From Erythrophleum ivorense (lineage: Eukaryota > Streptophyta > Magnoliopsida > Fabales > Fabaceae): a stretch of DNA of 64,000 bases. The stretch covers positions 2,604,001-2,668,000 of the forward strand of contig JAIUCV010000090.1 in the NCBI GenBank assembly GCA_026724425.1, in the 5' to 3' direction. This document shows, piece after piece, positions 31,101-45,939 of the stretch (positions within the stretch are counted from its first letter, which is position 1; the number at the start of each line of letters is the position of its first letter). A model generated the notes under the pieces. The model did no database searches and was not told where the DNA came from. It saw nothing but the letters and a program-made list of their open reading frames with translations. The position numbers and the translations under genes were made by a program.

Positions 31101-34100
31101 CTCATAGTCCCGTGGAGAACCTAATGCATGTTTAGCTAAGTATGGGTCCGTCTTGATCATTACATACACTACAAGTATGTTTCTACATTGTGTGGAGGCA
31201 TAGAGCTACGATTGGGACTCCTTACTACTTATGTTTCTCTCAGGATGGTAGCTTTGATGTTCCTCTCAAGGAATGAGAATCATGTCACACATGTTGCTCC
31301 TCATAGTCCCGTGGAGAACCTAATGCATGTTTGGCTAAGTATGGGTCCGTCTTGATCATTACATACACTACAAGTATGTTTCTACATTGTGTGGAGGCAT
31401 AGAGCTACGAGTGGGACTCCTTACTACTTATGTTTCTCTCAGGATGGTAGCTTTGATGTTCCTCTCAAGGAATGAGAATCATGTCACACATGTTGCTCCT
31501 CATAGTCGCGTGGAAAACTTAATGCATGTTTGGCTAAGTATGGGTCCGTCTTGATCATTACATACACTACAAGTATGTTTCTACATTGTGTGGAGGCATA
31601 GAGCTACGATTGGGACTCCTTACTACTTATGTTTCTCTCAGGATGGTAGCTTTGATGTTCCTCTCAGGGAATGAGAATCATGTCACACATGTTGCTCCTC
31701 ATTGTCCCGTGGAGAACCCTAATGCATGTTTGGCTAAGTATGGGTCCGTCTTGATCATTACATACACTAAAGTATGTTTCTACATTGTGTGGAAGCATAA
31801 AGCTACGATTGGGACTCCTTACTACTTATGTTTCTCTCAGGATGGTAGCTTTGATGTTCCTCTCTAGGAATGAGAATCATGTCACACATGATGCTCCTAT
31901 AGTCCCGTAGAGAACCTAATGCATCTTTGGCTAAGTATGGGTCCGTCTTGATCATTACATACACTACAAGTATGTTTCTACATTGTGTGGAGGCATAGGG
32001 CTACAATTGGGACTCCTTACTACTTATGTTTCTCTCAGGATGGTAGCTTTGATGTTCCTCTCACGGAATGAGAATCATGTCACACATGTTGCTCCTCATA
32101 GTCCCGTGGAAAACCTAATGCATGTTTGGCTAAGTGCTAAGTATGGGTCCGTCTTGATCATTACATACACTACAAGTATGTTTCTACATTGTGTGGAGGC
32201 ATAGAGCTACGATTGTGACTCCTTACTGCTTATGTTTCTCTCAGGATGGTAGCTTTGATGTTCCTCTCAAGGAATGAGAATCATGTCACACATGTTGCTC
32301 CTCATAGTCCCGTGGAGAACCTAATGCATGTTTGGCTAAGTATGGGTCCGTCTTGATCATTACATACACTACAAATATGTTTCTACATTGTGTGGAGGCA
32401 TAGAGCTACGAGTGGGACTCCTTACTCCTTATGTTTCTCTCAGGATGGTAGCTTTGATGTTCCTCTCAAGGAATGAGAATCATGTCACACATGTTGCTCC
32501 TCATAGTCCCGTGGAGAACCTAATGCATGTTTGGCTAAGTATGGGTCCGTCTTGATCATTACATACACTACAAGTATGTTTCTACATTGTGTGGGGGCAT
32601 AGAGCTACGATTGGGACTCCTTACTGCTTATGTTTCTCTCAGGATGGTAGCTTTGATGTTCCTCTCAAGGAATGAGAATCATGTCACACATGTTGCTCCT
32701 CATAGTCCCGTGGAAAACCTAATGCATGTTTGGCTAAGTATGAGTCTGTCTTGATCATTACATACACTACAAGTATGTTTCTACATTGTGTGGAGGCATA
32801 GAGCTACGATTGGGACTCCTTACTACTTATGTTTCTCTTAGGATGGTAGCTTTGATGTTCCTCTCAAGGAATGAGAATCATGTCACACATGTTGCTCCTC
32901 ATAGTCCCGTGGACAACCTAATGCATGTTTGGCTAAGTATGGGTCCGTTTTGATCATTACATACACTACAAGTATGTTTCTACATTGTGTGGAGGCGTAG
33001 AGCTACGATTGGGACTCCTTACTACTTATGTTTCTCTCAGGATGGTAGCTTTGATGTTCCTCTCAAGGAATGAGAATCATGTCACACATGTTGCTCCTCA
33101 TTGTCCCGTGGAAAACCTAATGCATGTTTGGCTAAGTGCTAAGTATGGGTCCGTCTTGATCATTACATACACTACAAGTATGTTTCTACATTGTGTGGAG
33201 GCATAGAGCTACGATTGGGACTCCTTACTGCTTATGTTTCTCTTAGGATGGTAGCTTTGATGTTCCTCTCAAGGAATGAGAATCAAGTCACACATGTTGC
33301 TCCTCATAGTCCCGTGGAGAACTAATGCATGTTTGGCTAAGTATGGGTCCGTTTTGATCATTACATACACTACAAGTATGTTTCTACATTGTGTGGAGGC
33401 ATAGAGCTACGAGTGGGACTCCTTACTGCTTATGTTTCTCTCAGGATGGTAGCTTTGATGTTCCTCTCAAGGAATGAGAATCATGTCACACATGTTGCTC
33501 CTCATAGTCCCGTGGAGAACCTAATGCATGTGTGGCTAAGTATGGGTCCGTCTTGATCATTACATACACTACAAGTATGTTTCTACATTGTGTGGGGGCA
33601 TAGAGCTACGATTGGGACTCCTTACTGCTTATGTTTCTCTCAGGATGGTAGCTTTGATGTTCCTCTCAAGGAATGAGAATCATGTCACACATGTTGCTCC
33701 TCATTGTCCGGTGGAGAACCTAATGCATGTTTGGCTAAGTATGGGTCCGTCTTGATCATTACATACACTACAAGTATGTTTCTACATTGTGTGGAGGCAT
33801 AGAGCTACGAGTGGGACTCCTTACTACTTATGTTTCTCTCAGGATGGTAGCTTTGATGTTCCTCTCAAGGAATGAGAATCATGTCACACATGTTGCTCCT
33901 CATAGTCCCGTGGAGAACTTAATGCATGTTTGGCTAAGTATGGGTCCGTCTTGATCATTACATACACTACAAGTATGTTTCTACATTGTGTGGAGGCATA
34001 GAGCTACGATTGGGACTCCTTACTACTTATGTTTCTCTCAGGATGGTAGCTTTGATGTTCCTCTCAAGGAATGATAATCATGTCACACATGTTGCTCCTC

Positions 34101-37100
34101 ATAGTCCCGTGGAGAACCTAATGCATGTTTGGCTAAGTATGGGTCCGTCTTGATCATTACATACACTACAAGTATGTTTCTACATTGTGTGGAGGCATAG
34201 AGCTACGAGTGGGACTCCTTACTACTTATGTTTCTCTCAGGATGGTAGCTTTGATGTTCCTCTCAAGGAATGAGAATCATGTCACACATGTTGCTCCTCA
34301 TAGTCGCGTGGAAAACTTAATGCATGTTTGGCTACGTATGGGTCCGTCTTGATCATTACATACACTACAAGTATGTTTCTACATTGTGTGGAGGCATAGA
34401 GCTACGATTGGGACTCCTTACTACTTATGTTTCTCTCAGGATGGTAGCTTTGATGTTCCTCTCAGGGAATGAGAATCATGTCACACATGTTGCTCCTCAT
34501 AGTCCCGTGGAGAACCTAATGCATGTTTGGCTAAGTGCTAAGTATGGGTCCGTCTTGATCATTACATACACTACAAGTATGTTTCTACATTGTGTGGAGG
34601 CATAGAGCTACGATTGTGACTCCTTACTGCTTATGTTTCTCTCATGATCGTAGCTTTGATGTTCCTCTCAAGGAATGAGAATCATGTCACACTTGTTGCT
34701 CCTCATAGTCCCGTGGAGAACCTAATGCATGTTTGGCTAAGTATGGGTCCGTCTTGATCATTACATACACTACAAGTATGTTTCTACATTGTGTGGAGGC
34801 ATAGAGCTACGATTGGGACTCCTTACTACTTATGTTTCTCTCAGGATGGTAGCTTTGATGTTCCTCTCAAGGAATGAGAATCATGTCACACATGTTGCTC
34901 CTCATAGTCCCGTGGAGAACCTAATGCATGTTTGGCTAAGTGCTAAGTATGGGTCCGTCTTGATCATTACATACACTACAAGTATGTTTCTACATTGTGT
35001 GGAGGCATAGAGCTACGATTGTGACTCCTTACTGCTTATGTTTCTCTCATGATCGTAGCTTTGATGTTCCTCTCAAGGAATGAGAATCATGTCACACATG
35101 TTGCTCCTCATAGTCCCGTGGAGAACCTAATGCATGTTTGGCTAAGTATGGGTCCGTCTTGATCATTACATACACTACAAATATGTTTCTACATTGTGTG
35201 GAGGCATAGAGCTACGATTGGGACTCCTTACTACTTATGTTTCTCTTAGGATGGTAGCTTTGATGTTCCTCTCAAGGAATGAGAATCATGTCACACATGT
35301 TGCTCCTCATAGTCCCGTGGAGAACCTAATGCATGTTTGGCTAAGTATGGGTCCGTCTTGATCATTACATACACTACAAGTATGTTTCTACATTGTGTGG
35401 AGGCATAGAGCTACGATTGGGACTCCTTACTACTTATGTTTCTTTAGGATGGTAGTTTTGATGTTCCTCTCAAGGAATGAGAATCATGTCACACATGTTG
35501 CTCCTCATAGTCCCGTGGAGAACCAAATGCATGTTTGGCTAAGTATGGGTCCGTCTTGATCATTACATACACTACAAGTATGTTTCTACATTGTGTGGAG
35601 GCATAGAGCTACGATTGGGACTCCTTACTACTTATGTTTCTTTTAGGATGGTAGCTTTGATGTTCCTCTCAAGGAATGAGAATCATGTCACACATGTTGC
35701 TCCTCATAGTCCCGTGGACAACCTAATGCATGTTTGGCTAAGTATGGGTCCGTTTTGATCATTACATACACTACAAGTATGTTTCTACATTGTGTGGAGG
35801 CGTAGAGCTACGATTGGGACTCCTTACTACTTATGTTTCTCTCAGGATGGTAGCTTTGATGTTCCTCTCAAGGAATGAGAATCATGTCACACATGTTGCT
35901 CCTCATTGTCCCGTGGAAAACCTAATGCATGTTTGGCTAAGTGCTAAGTATGGGTCCGTCTTGATCATTACATACACTACAAGTATGTTTCTACATTGTG
36001 TGGAGGCATAGAGCTACGATTGGGACTCCTTACTGCTTATGTTTCTCTTAGGATGGTAGCTTTGATGTTCCTCTCAAGGAATGAGAATCATGTCACACAT
36101 GTTGCTCCTCATAGTCCCGTGGAGAACTAATGCATGTTTGGCTAAGTATGGGTCCGTTTTGATCATTACATACACTACAAGTATGTTTCTACATTGTGTG
36201 GAGGCATAGAGCTACGAGTGGGACTCCTTACTGCTTATGTTTCTCTCAGGATGGTAGCTTTGATGTTCCTCTCAAGGAATGAGAATCATGTCACACATGT
36301 TGCTCCTCATAGTCCCGTGGAGAACCTAATGCATGTGTGGCTAAGTATGGGTCCGTCTTGATCATTACATACACTACAAGTATGTTTCTACATTGTGTGG
36401 GGGCATAGAGCTACGATTGGGACTCCTTACTGTTTATGTTTCTCTCAGGATGGTAGCTTTGATGTTCCTCTCAAGGAATGAGAATCATGTCACACATGTT
36501 GCTCCTCATTGTCCGGTGGAGAACCTAATGCATGTTTGGCTAAGTATGGGTCCGTCTTGATCATTACATACACTACAAGTATGTTTCTACATTGTGTGGA
36601 GGCATAGAGCTACGAGTGGGACTCCTTACTACTTATGTTTCTCTCAGGATGGTAGCTTTGATGTTCCTCTCAAGGAATGAGAATCATGTCACACATGTTG
36701 CTCCTCATAGTCCCGTGGAGAACGTAATGCATGTTTGGCTAAGTATGGGTCCGTCTTGATCATTACATACACTACAAGTATGTTTCTACATTGTGTGGAG
36801 GCATAGAGCTACGATTGGGACTCCTTACTACTTATGTTTCTCTTAGGATGGTAGCTTTGATGTTCCTCTCAAGGAATGATAATCATGTCACACATGTTGC
36901 TCCTCATAGTCCCGTGGAGAACCTAATGCATGTTTGGCTAAGTATGGGTCCGTCTTGATCATTACATACACTACAAGTATGTTTCTACATTGTGTGGAGG
37001 CATAGAGCTACGAGTGGGACTCCTTACTACTTATGTTTCTCTCAGGATGGTAGCTTTGATGTTCCTCTCAAGGAATGAGAATCATGTCACACATGTTGCT

Positions 37101-37859
37101 CCTCATAGTCGCGTGGAAAACTTAATGCATGTTTGGCTAAGTATGGGTCCGTCTTGATCATTACATACACTACAAGTATGTTTCTACATTGTGTGGAGGC
37201 ATAGAGCTACGATTGGGACTCCTTACTACTTATGTTTCTCTCAGGATGGTAGCTTTGATGTTCCTCTCAGGGAATGAGAATCATGTCACACATGTTGCTC
37301 CTCATTGTCCCGTGGAGAACCCTAATGCATGTTTGGCTAAGTATGGGTCCGTCTTGATCATTACATACACTAAAGTATGTTTCTACATTGTGTGGAGGCA
37401 TAAAGCTACGATTGGGACTCCTTACTACTTATGTTTCTCTCAGGATGGTAGCTTTGATGTTCCTCTCTAGGAATGAGAATCATGTCACACATGATGCTCC
37501 TATAGTCCCGTAGAGAACCTAATGCATCTTTGGCTAAGTATGGGTCCGTCTTGATCATTACATACACTACAAGTATGTTTCTACATTGTGTGGAGGCATA
37601 GAGCTACGATTGTGACTCCTTACTGCTTATGTTTCTCTCAGGATGGTAGCTTTGATGTTCCTCTCAAGGAATGAGAATCATGTCACACATGTTGCTCCTC
37701 ATAGTCCCGTGGAGAACCTAATGCATGTTTAGCTAAGTATGGGTCCGTCTTGATCATTACATACACTACAAGTATGTTTCTACATTGTGTGGAGGCATAG
37801 AGCTACGATTGGGACTCCTTACTACTTATGTTTCTCTCAGGATGGTAGCTTTGATGTTC

Positions 37860-40800
37860 CTCTCAAGGAATGAGAATCATGTCACACATGTTGCTCCTCA
37901 TAGTCCCGTGGAGAACCAAATGCATGTTTGGCTAAGTATGGGTCCGTCTTGATCATTACATACACTACAAGTATGTTTCTACATTGTGTGGAGGCATAGA
38001 GCTACGATTGGGACTCCTTACTACTTATGTTTCTCTTAGGATGGTAGCTTTGATGTTCCTCTCAAGGAATGAGAATCATGTCACACATGTTGCTCCTCAT
38101 AGTCCCGTGGACAACCTAATGCATGTTTGGCTAAGTATGGGTCCGTTTTGATCATTACATACACTACAAGTATGTTTCTACATTGTGTGGAGGCATAGAG
38201 CTACGATTGGGACTCCTTACTACTTATGTTTCTCTCAGGATGGTAGCTTTGATGTTCCTCCCAAGGAATGAGAATCATGTCACACATGTTGCTCCTCATT
38301 GTCCCGTGGAGAACCTAATGCATGTTTGGCTAAGTATGGGTCCGTCTTGATCATTACATACACTACAAGTATGTTTCTACATTGTGTGGAGGCATAGAGC
38401 TACGAGTGGGACTCCTTACTACTTATGTTTCTCTCAGGATGGTAGCTTTGATGTTCCTCTCAAGGAATGAGAATCATGTCACACATGTTGCTCCTCATAG
38501 TCCCGTGGAGAACTTAATGCATGTTTGGCTAAGTATGGGTCCGTCTTGATCATTACATGCACTACAAGTATGTTTCTACATTGTGTGGAGGCATAGAGCT
38601 ACGATTGGGACTCCTTACTGCTTATGTTTCTTTAGGATGGTAGCTTTGATGTTCCTCTCAAGGAATGAGAATCATGTCACACATGTTGCTTCTCATAGTC
38701 CCGTGGAGTACTTAATGCATGTTTGGCTAAGTATGGGTCCGTCTTGATCATTACATACACTACAAGTATGTTTCTACATTGTGTGGAGGCATAGAGCTAC
38801 GATTGGGACTCCTTACTGCTTATGTTTCTCTCAGGATGGTAGCTTTGATGTTCCTCTCAAGGAATGAGAATCATGTCACACATGTTGCTCCTCATTGTCC
38901 CGTGGAGAACCTAATGCATGTTTGGCTAAGTATGGGTCCGTCTTGATCATTACATACACTACAAGTATGTTTCTACATTGTGTGGAGGCATATTGCTACG
39001 AGTGGGACTCCTTACTACTTATGTTTCTCTTAGGATGGTAGCTTTGATGTTCCTCTCAAGGAATGAGAATCATGTCACACATGTTGCTCCTCATAGTCCC
39101 GTGGAGAACCAAATGCATGTTTGGCTAAGTATGGGTCCGTCTTGATCATTACATACACTACAAGTATGTTTCTACATTGTGTGGAGGCATAGAGCTACGA
39201 GTGGGACTCCTTACTACTTATGTTTCTCTCAGGATGGTAGCTTTGATGTTCCTCTCAAGGAATGAGAATCATGTCACACATGTTGCTCCTCATAGTCCCG
39301 TGGAGAACTTAATGCATGTTTGGCTAAGTATGGGTCCGTCTTGATCATTACATACACTACAAGTATGTTTCTACATTGTGTGGAGGCATAGAGCTACGAT
39401 TGGGACTCCTTACTACTTATGTTTCTCTCAGGATGGTAGTTTTGATGTTCCTCTCAAGGAATGAGAATCATGTCACACATGTTGCTCCTCATTGTCCCGT
39501 GGAGAACCTAATGCATGTTTGGCTAAGTATGGGTCCGTCTTGATCATTACATACACTACAAGTATGTTTCTACATTGTGTGGAGGCATAGAGCTACGATT
39601 GGGACTCCTTACTTCTTATGTTTCTCTCAGGATGGTAGCTTTGATATTACTCTCAAGGAATGAGAATCATGTCACACTTGTTGCTCCTCATAGTCCCGTG
39701 GAGAACCTAATGCATGTTTGGCTAAGTATGGGTCCGTCTTGATCATTACATACACTACAAGTATGTTTCTACATTGTGTGGAGGCATAGAGCTACGATTG
39801 GGACTCCTTACTTCTTATGTTTCTCTCAGGATGGTAGCTTTGATATTACTCTCAAGGAATGAGAATCATGTCACACATGTTGCTCCTCATAGTCCCGTGG
39901 AGAACCTAATGCATGTTTGGCTAAGTATGTGTCCGTCTTGATCATTACGTACACTACAAGTATATTTCTACATTGTGTGGAGGCATAGAGCTACGATTGT
40001 GACTCCTTACTGCTTATGTTTCTCTCAGGATGGTAGCTTTGATGTTCCTCTCAAGGAATGAGAATCATGTCACACATGTTGCTCCTCATAGTCCCGTGGA
40101 GAACCTAATGCATGTTTGGCTAAGTGCTAAGTATGGGTCCGTCTTGATCATTACATACACTACAAGTATGTTTCTACATTGTGTGGAGGCATAGAGCTAC
40201 GATTGTGACTCCTTACTGCTTATGTTTCTCTCATGATCGTAGCTTTGATGTTCCTCTCAAGGAATGAGAATCATGTCACACTTGTTGCTCCTCATAGTCC
40301 CGTGGAGAACCTAATGCATGTTTGGCTAAGTATGGGTCCGTCTTGATCATTACATACACTACAAGTATGTTTCTACATTGTGTGGAGGCATAGAGCTACG
40401 ATTGGGACTCCTTACTACTTATGTTTCTCTCAGGATGGTAGCTTTGATGTTCCTCTCAAGGAATGAGAATCATGTCACACATGTTGCTCCTCATAGTCCC
40501 GTGGAGAACCTAATGCATGTTTGGCTAAGTGCTAAGTATGGGTCCGTCTTGATCATTACATACACTACAAGTATGTTTCTACATTGTGTGGAGGCATAGA
40601 GCTACGATTGTGACTCCTTACTGCTTATGTTTCTCTCATGATCGTAGCTTTGATGTTCCTCTCAAGGAATGAGAATCATGTCACACATGTTGCTCCTCAT
40701 TGTCCCGTGGAGAACCTAATGCATGTTTGGCTAAGTATGGGTCCGTCTTGATCATTACATACACTACAAGTATGTTTCTACATTGTGTGGAGGCATAGAG

Positions 40801-43800
40801 CTACAATTGGGACTCCTTACTACTTATGTTTCTCTTAGGATTGTAGCTTTGATGTTCCTCTCAAGGAATGAGAATCATGTCACACATGTTGCTCCTCATA
40901 GTCCCGTGGAGAACCTAATGCATGTTTGGCTAAGTATGGGTCCGTCTTAATCATTACATACACTACAAGTATGTTTCTACATTGTGTGGAGGCATAGAGC
41001 TACGATTGGGACTCCTTACTACTTATGTTTCTTTAGGATGGTAGTTTTGATGTTCCTCTCAAGGAATGAGAATCATGTCACACATGTTGCTCCTCATAGT
41101 CCCGTGGAGAACCAAATGCATGTTTGGCTAAGTATGGGTCCGTCTTGATCATTACATACACTACAAGTATGTTTCTACATTGTGTGGAGGCATAGAGCTA
41201 CGATTGGGACTCCTTACTACTTATGTTTCTCTTAGGATGGTAGCTTTGATGTTCCTCTCAAGGAATGAGAATCATGTCACACATGTTGCTCCTCATAGTC
41301 CCGTGGACAACCTAATGCATGTTTGGCTAAGTATGGGTCCGTTTTGATCATTACATACACTACAAGTATGTTTCTACATTGTGTGGAGGCATAGAGCTAC
41401 GATTGGGACTCCTTACTACTTATGTTTCTCTCAGGATGGTAGCTTTGATGTTCCTCTCAAGGAATGAGAATCATGTCACACATGTTGCTCCTCATTGTCC
41501 CGTGGAGAACCTAATGCATGTTTGGCTAAGTATGGGTCCGTCTTGATCATTACATACACTACAAGTATGTTTCTACATTGTGTGGAGGCATAGAGCTACG
41601 AGTGGGACTCCTTACTACTTATGTTTCTCTCAGGATGGTAGCTTTGATGTTCCTCTCAAGGAATGAGAATCATGTCACACATGTTGCTCCTCATAATCCC
41701 GTGGAGAACTTAATGCATGTTTGGCTAAGTATGGGTCCGTCTTGATCATTACATGCACTACAAGTATGTTTCTACATTGTGTGGAGGCATAGAGCTACGA
41801 TTGGGACTCCTTACTGCTTATGTTTCTTTAGGATGGTAGCTTTGATGTTCCTCTCAAGGAATGAGAATCATGTCACACATGTTGCTTCTCATAGTCCCGT
41901 GGAGAACTTAATGCATGTTTGGCTAAGTATGGGTCCGTCTTGATCATTACATACACTACAAGTATGTTTCTACATTGTGTGGAGGCATAGAGCTACGATT
42001 GGGACTCCTTACTGCTTATGTTTCTCTCAGGATGGTAGCTTTGATGTTCCTCTCAAGGAATGAGAATCATGTCACACATGTTGCTCCTCATTGTCCCGTG
42101 GAGAACTTAATGCATGTTTGGCTAAGTATGGGTCCGTCTTGATCATTACATACACTACAAGTATGTTTCTACATTGTGTGGAGGCATATTGCTACGAGTG
42201 GGACTCCTTACTACTTATGTTTCTCTTAGGATGGTAGCTTTGATGTTCCTCTCAAGGAATGAGAATCATGTCACACATGTTGCTCCTCATAGTCCCGTGG
42301 AGAACCAAATGCATGTTTGGCTAAGTATGGGTCCGTCTTGATCATTACATACACTACAAGTATGTTTCTACATTGTGTGGAGGCATAGAGCTACGAGTGG
42401 GACTCCTTACTACTTATGTTTCTCTCAGGATGGTAGCTTTGATGTTCCTCTCAAGGAATGAGAATCATGTCACACATGTTGCTCCTCATAGTCCCGTGGA
42501 GAACTTAATGCATGTTTGGCTAAGTATGGGTCCGTCTTGATCATTACATACACTACAAGTATGTTTCTACATTGTGTGGAGGCATAGAGCTACGATTGGG
42601 ACTCCTTACTACTTATGTTTCTCTCAGGATGGTAGTTTTGATGTTCCTCTCAAGGAATGAGAATCATGTCACACATGTTGCTCCTCATTGTCCCGTGGAG
42701 AACCTAATGCATGTTTGGCTAAGTATGGGTCCGTCTTGATCATTACATACACTACAAGTATGTTTCTACATTGTGTGGAGGCATAGAGCTACGATTGGGA
42801 CTCCTTACTTCTTATGTTTCTCTCAGGATGGTAGCTTTGATATTACTCTCAAGGAATGAGAATCATGTCACACTTGTTGCTCCTCATAGTCCCGTGGAGA
42901 ACCTAATGCATGTTTGGCTAAGTATGGGTCCGTCTTGATCATTACATACACTACAAGTATGTTTCTACATTGTGTGGAGGCATAGAGCTACGAGTGGGAC
43001 TCCTTACTACTTATGTTTCTCTCAGGATGGTAGCTTTGATGTTCCTCTCAAGGAATGAGAATCATGTCACACATGTTGCTCCTCATAGTCCCGTGGAAAA
43101 CTTAATGCATGTTTGGCTAAGTATGTGTCCGTCTTGATCATTACATACACTACAAGTATGTTTCTACATTGTGTGGAGGCATAGAGCTACGATTGTGACT
43201 CCTTACTACTTATGTTTCTCTCAGGATGGTAGCTTTGATGTTCCTCTCAGGGAATGAGAATCATGTCACACATGTTGCTCCTCATAGTCCCGTGGAGAAC
43301 CCTAATGCATGTTTGGCTAAGTGCTAAGTATGGGTCCGTCTTGATCATTACATACACTACAAGTATGTTTCTACATTGTGTGGAGGCATAGAGCTACGAT
43401 TGTGACTCCTTACTGCTTATGTTTCTCTCATGATCGTAGCTTTGATGTTCCTCTCAAGGAATGAGAATCATGTCACACTTGTTGCTCCTCATAGTCCCGT
43501 GGAGAACCTAATGCATGTTTGGCTAAGTATGGGTCCGTCTTGATCATTACATACACTACAAGTATGTTTCTACATTGTGTGGAGGCATAGAGCTACGATT
43601 GGGACTCCTTACTACTTATGTTTCTCTCAGGATGGTAGCTTTGATGTTCCTCTCAAGGAATGAGAATCATGTCACACATGTTGCTCCTCATAGTCCCGTG
43701 GAGAACCTAATGCATGTTTGGCTAAGTGCTAAGTATGGGTCCGTCTTGATCATTACATACACTACAAGTATGTTTCTACATTGTGTGGAGGCATAGAGCT

Positions 43801-45930
43801 ACGATTGTGACTCCTTACTGCTTATGTTTCTCTCATGATCGTAGCTTTGATGTTCCTCTCAAGGAATGAGAATCATGTCACACATGTTGCTCCTCATTGT
43901 CCCGTGGAGAACCTAATGCATGTTTGGCTAAGTATGGGTCCGTCTTGATCATTACATACACTACAAGTATGTTTCTACATTGTGTGGAGGCATAGAGCTA
44001 CGATTGTGACTCCTTACTGCTTATGTTTCTCTCAGGATGGTAGCTTTGATGTTCCTCTCAAGGAATGAGAATCATGTCACACTTGTTGCTCCTCATAGTC
44101 CCGTGGAGAACCTAATGCATGTTTGGCTAAGTATGGGTCCGTCTTGATCATTACATACACTACAAGTATGTTTCTACATTGTGTGGAGGCATAGAGCTAC
44201 GATTGGGACTCCTTACTTCTTATGTTTCTCTCAGGATGGTAGCTTTGATATTACTCTCAAGGAATGAGAATCATGTCACACATGTTGCTCCTCATAGTCC
44301 CGTGGAGAACCTAATGCATGTTTGGCTAAGTATGTGTCCGTCTTGATCATTACGTACACTACAAGTATATTTCTACATTGTGTGGAGGCATAGAGCTACG
44401 ATTGTGACTCCTTACTGCTTATGTTTCTCTCAGGATGGTAGCTTTGATGTTCCTCTCAAGGAATGAGAATCATGTCACACATGTTGCTCCTCATAGTCCC
44501 GTGGAGAACCTAATGCATGTTTGGCTAAGTGCTAAGTATGGGTCCGTCTTGATCATTACATACACTACAAGTATGTTTCTACATTGTGTGGAGGCATAGA
44601 GCTACGATTGTGACTCCTTACTGCTTATGTTTCTCTCATGATCGTAGCTTTGATGTTCCTCTCAAGGAATGAGAATCATGTCACACTTGTTGCTCCTCAT
44701 AGTCCCGTGGAGAACCTAATGCATGTTTGGCTAAGTATGGGTCCGTCTTGATCATTACATACACTACAAGTATGTTTCTACATTGTGTGGAGGCATAGAG
44801 CTACGATTGGGACTCCTTACTACTTATGTTTCTCTCAGGATGGTAGCTTTGATGTTCCTCTCAAGGAATGAGAATCATGTCACACATGTTGCTCCTCATA
44901 GTCCCGTGGAGAACCTAATGCATGTTTGGCTAAGTGCTAAGTATGGGTCCGTCTTGATCATTACATACACTACAAGTATGTTTCTACATTGTGTGGAGGC
45001 ATAGAGCTACGATTGTGACTCCTTACTGCTTATGTTTCTCTCATGATCGTAGCTTTGATGTTCCTCTCAAGGAATGAGAATCATGTCACACATGTTGCTC
45101 CTCATTGTCCCGTGGAGAACCTAATGCATGTTTGGCTAAGTATGGGTCCGTCTTGATCATTACATACACTACAAGTATGTTTCTACATTGTGTGGAGGCA
45201 TAGAGCTACGATTGTGACTCCTTACTGCTTATGTTTCTCTCAGGATGGTAGCTTTGATGTTCCTCTCAAGGAATGAGAATCATGTCACACATGTTGCTCC
45301 TCATTGTCCCGTGGAGAACCTAATGCATGTTTGGCTAAGTATGGGTCCGTCTTGATCATTACATACACTACAAGTATGTTTCTACATTGTGTGGAGGCAT
45401 AGAGCTACGATTGTGACTCCTTACTGCTTATGTTTCTCTCATGATCGTAGCTTTGATGTTCCTCTCAAGGAATGAGAATCATGTCACACATGTTGCTCCT
45501 CATTGTCCCGTGGAGAACCTAATGCATGTTTGGCTAAGTATGGGTCCGTCTTGATCATTACATACACTACAAGTATGTTTCTACATTGTGTGGAGGCATA
45601 GAGCTACGATTGTGACTCCTTACTGCTTATGTTTCTCTCTGGATGGTAGCTTTGATGTTCCTCTCAAGGAATGAGAATCATGTCACACATGTTGCTCCTC
45701 ATTGTCCCGTGGAGAACCTAATGCATGTTTGGCTAAGTATGGGTCCGTCTTGATCATTACATACACTACAAGTATGTTTCTACATTGTGTGGAGGCATAG
45801 AGCTACGATTGTGACTCCTTACTGCTTATGTTTCTCTCAGGATGGTAGCTTTGATGTTCCTCTCAAGGAATGAGAATCATGTCACACATGTTGCTCCTCA
45901 TAGTCCCGTGGAGAACCTAATGCATGTTTG
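37860..45930 (+). repeat. Distinct satellite sub-domain, ~3.2-kb higher-order repeat, next to the element
   Basis: Monomers here carry variants rare or absent to the left, such as 'gaggcatattgctacg' (38,985 and 42,181), 'gctttgatattactctc' (39,640 and 42,836) and 'ttacgtacactac' (about 39,947 and 44,353). The unit 'ctctcatgatcgtagc' is common here and also occurs at about 34,642 and 35,046. Markers repeat at 3,196-3,197 bp, roughly 37.86-40.80 against 41.06-44.00 kb. A shorter 1,208-bp repeat joins 43,575 to 44,783. The 'gaggcgtag' and 'gtgggggcat' units that define the left domain do not occur. Confidence 0.75.
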
Positions 45931-45938
45931 TAGAACCT
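45931..45938. other. Filler at the satellite / retroelement junction
   Basis: Satellite sequence ends at 45,930 within 'gcatgtttg', where a normal monomer would continue 'gctaagtatg'. Retroelement sequence alignable to copy B starts at 45,939. The intervening 'tagaacct' matches neither side in register. Together with the next bases it forms 'agaacctaa', which also occurs 20 bp upstream at 45,912-45,920. This looks like a short templated insertion made during end joining. Confidence 0.7.
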
Positions 45939-45939
45939 A

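Larger units (their letters stand above)
1..45930 (+). repeat. Tandem satellite array, ~199-bp monomer, ~231 copies
   Basis: Head-to-tail copies of one monomer fill this stretch, all in the same orientation. The phrase 'tcttgatcattacatac' recurs at 1, 200 and 399, which gives the 199-bp period. Each unit also carries 'gtggaggcatagagctacga', 'ggatggtagctttgatgttc' and 'atgtcacacatgttgctcc' in that order. Most units differ by a few bases. Length variants are 198 bp (one C lost in 'gaacctaatg'), 200 bp (an extra C) and 206 bp (tandem duplication of 'gctaagt'). The many short open frames of 73-93 codons begin at TTG and simply repeat with the monomer, so they are not genes. Such arrays are typical of plant centromeric or subtelomeric heterochromatin. 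The neighbouring Athila element favours a centromeric or pericentromeric place, but this is inference. I do not recognise the family. Confidence 0.97.

Noticed and set aside
635..45004. Dozens of 73- to 93-codon open frames in the satellite
   Set aside because: They start at TTG, not ATG, repeat with the monomer, and end wherever a variant unit introduces a stop. They are a by-product of the tandem repeat.
1..45930. CRISPR-like or rDNA spacer array
   Set aside because: The period is 199 bp with no unique spacers, no cas genes and no rRNA sequence. The flanking element is a plant retrotransposon.
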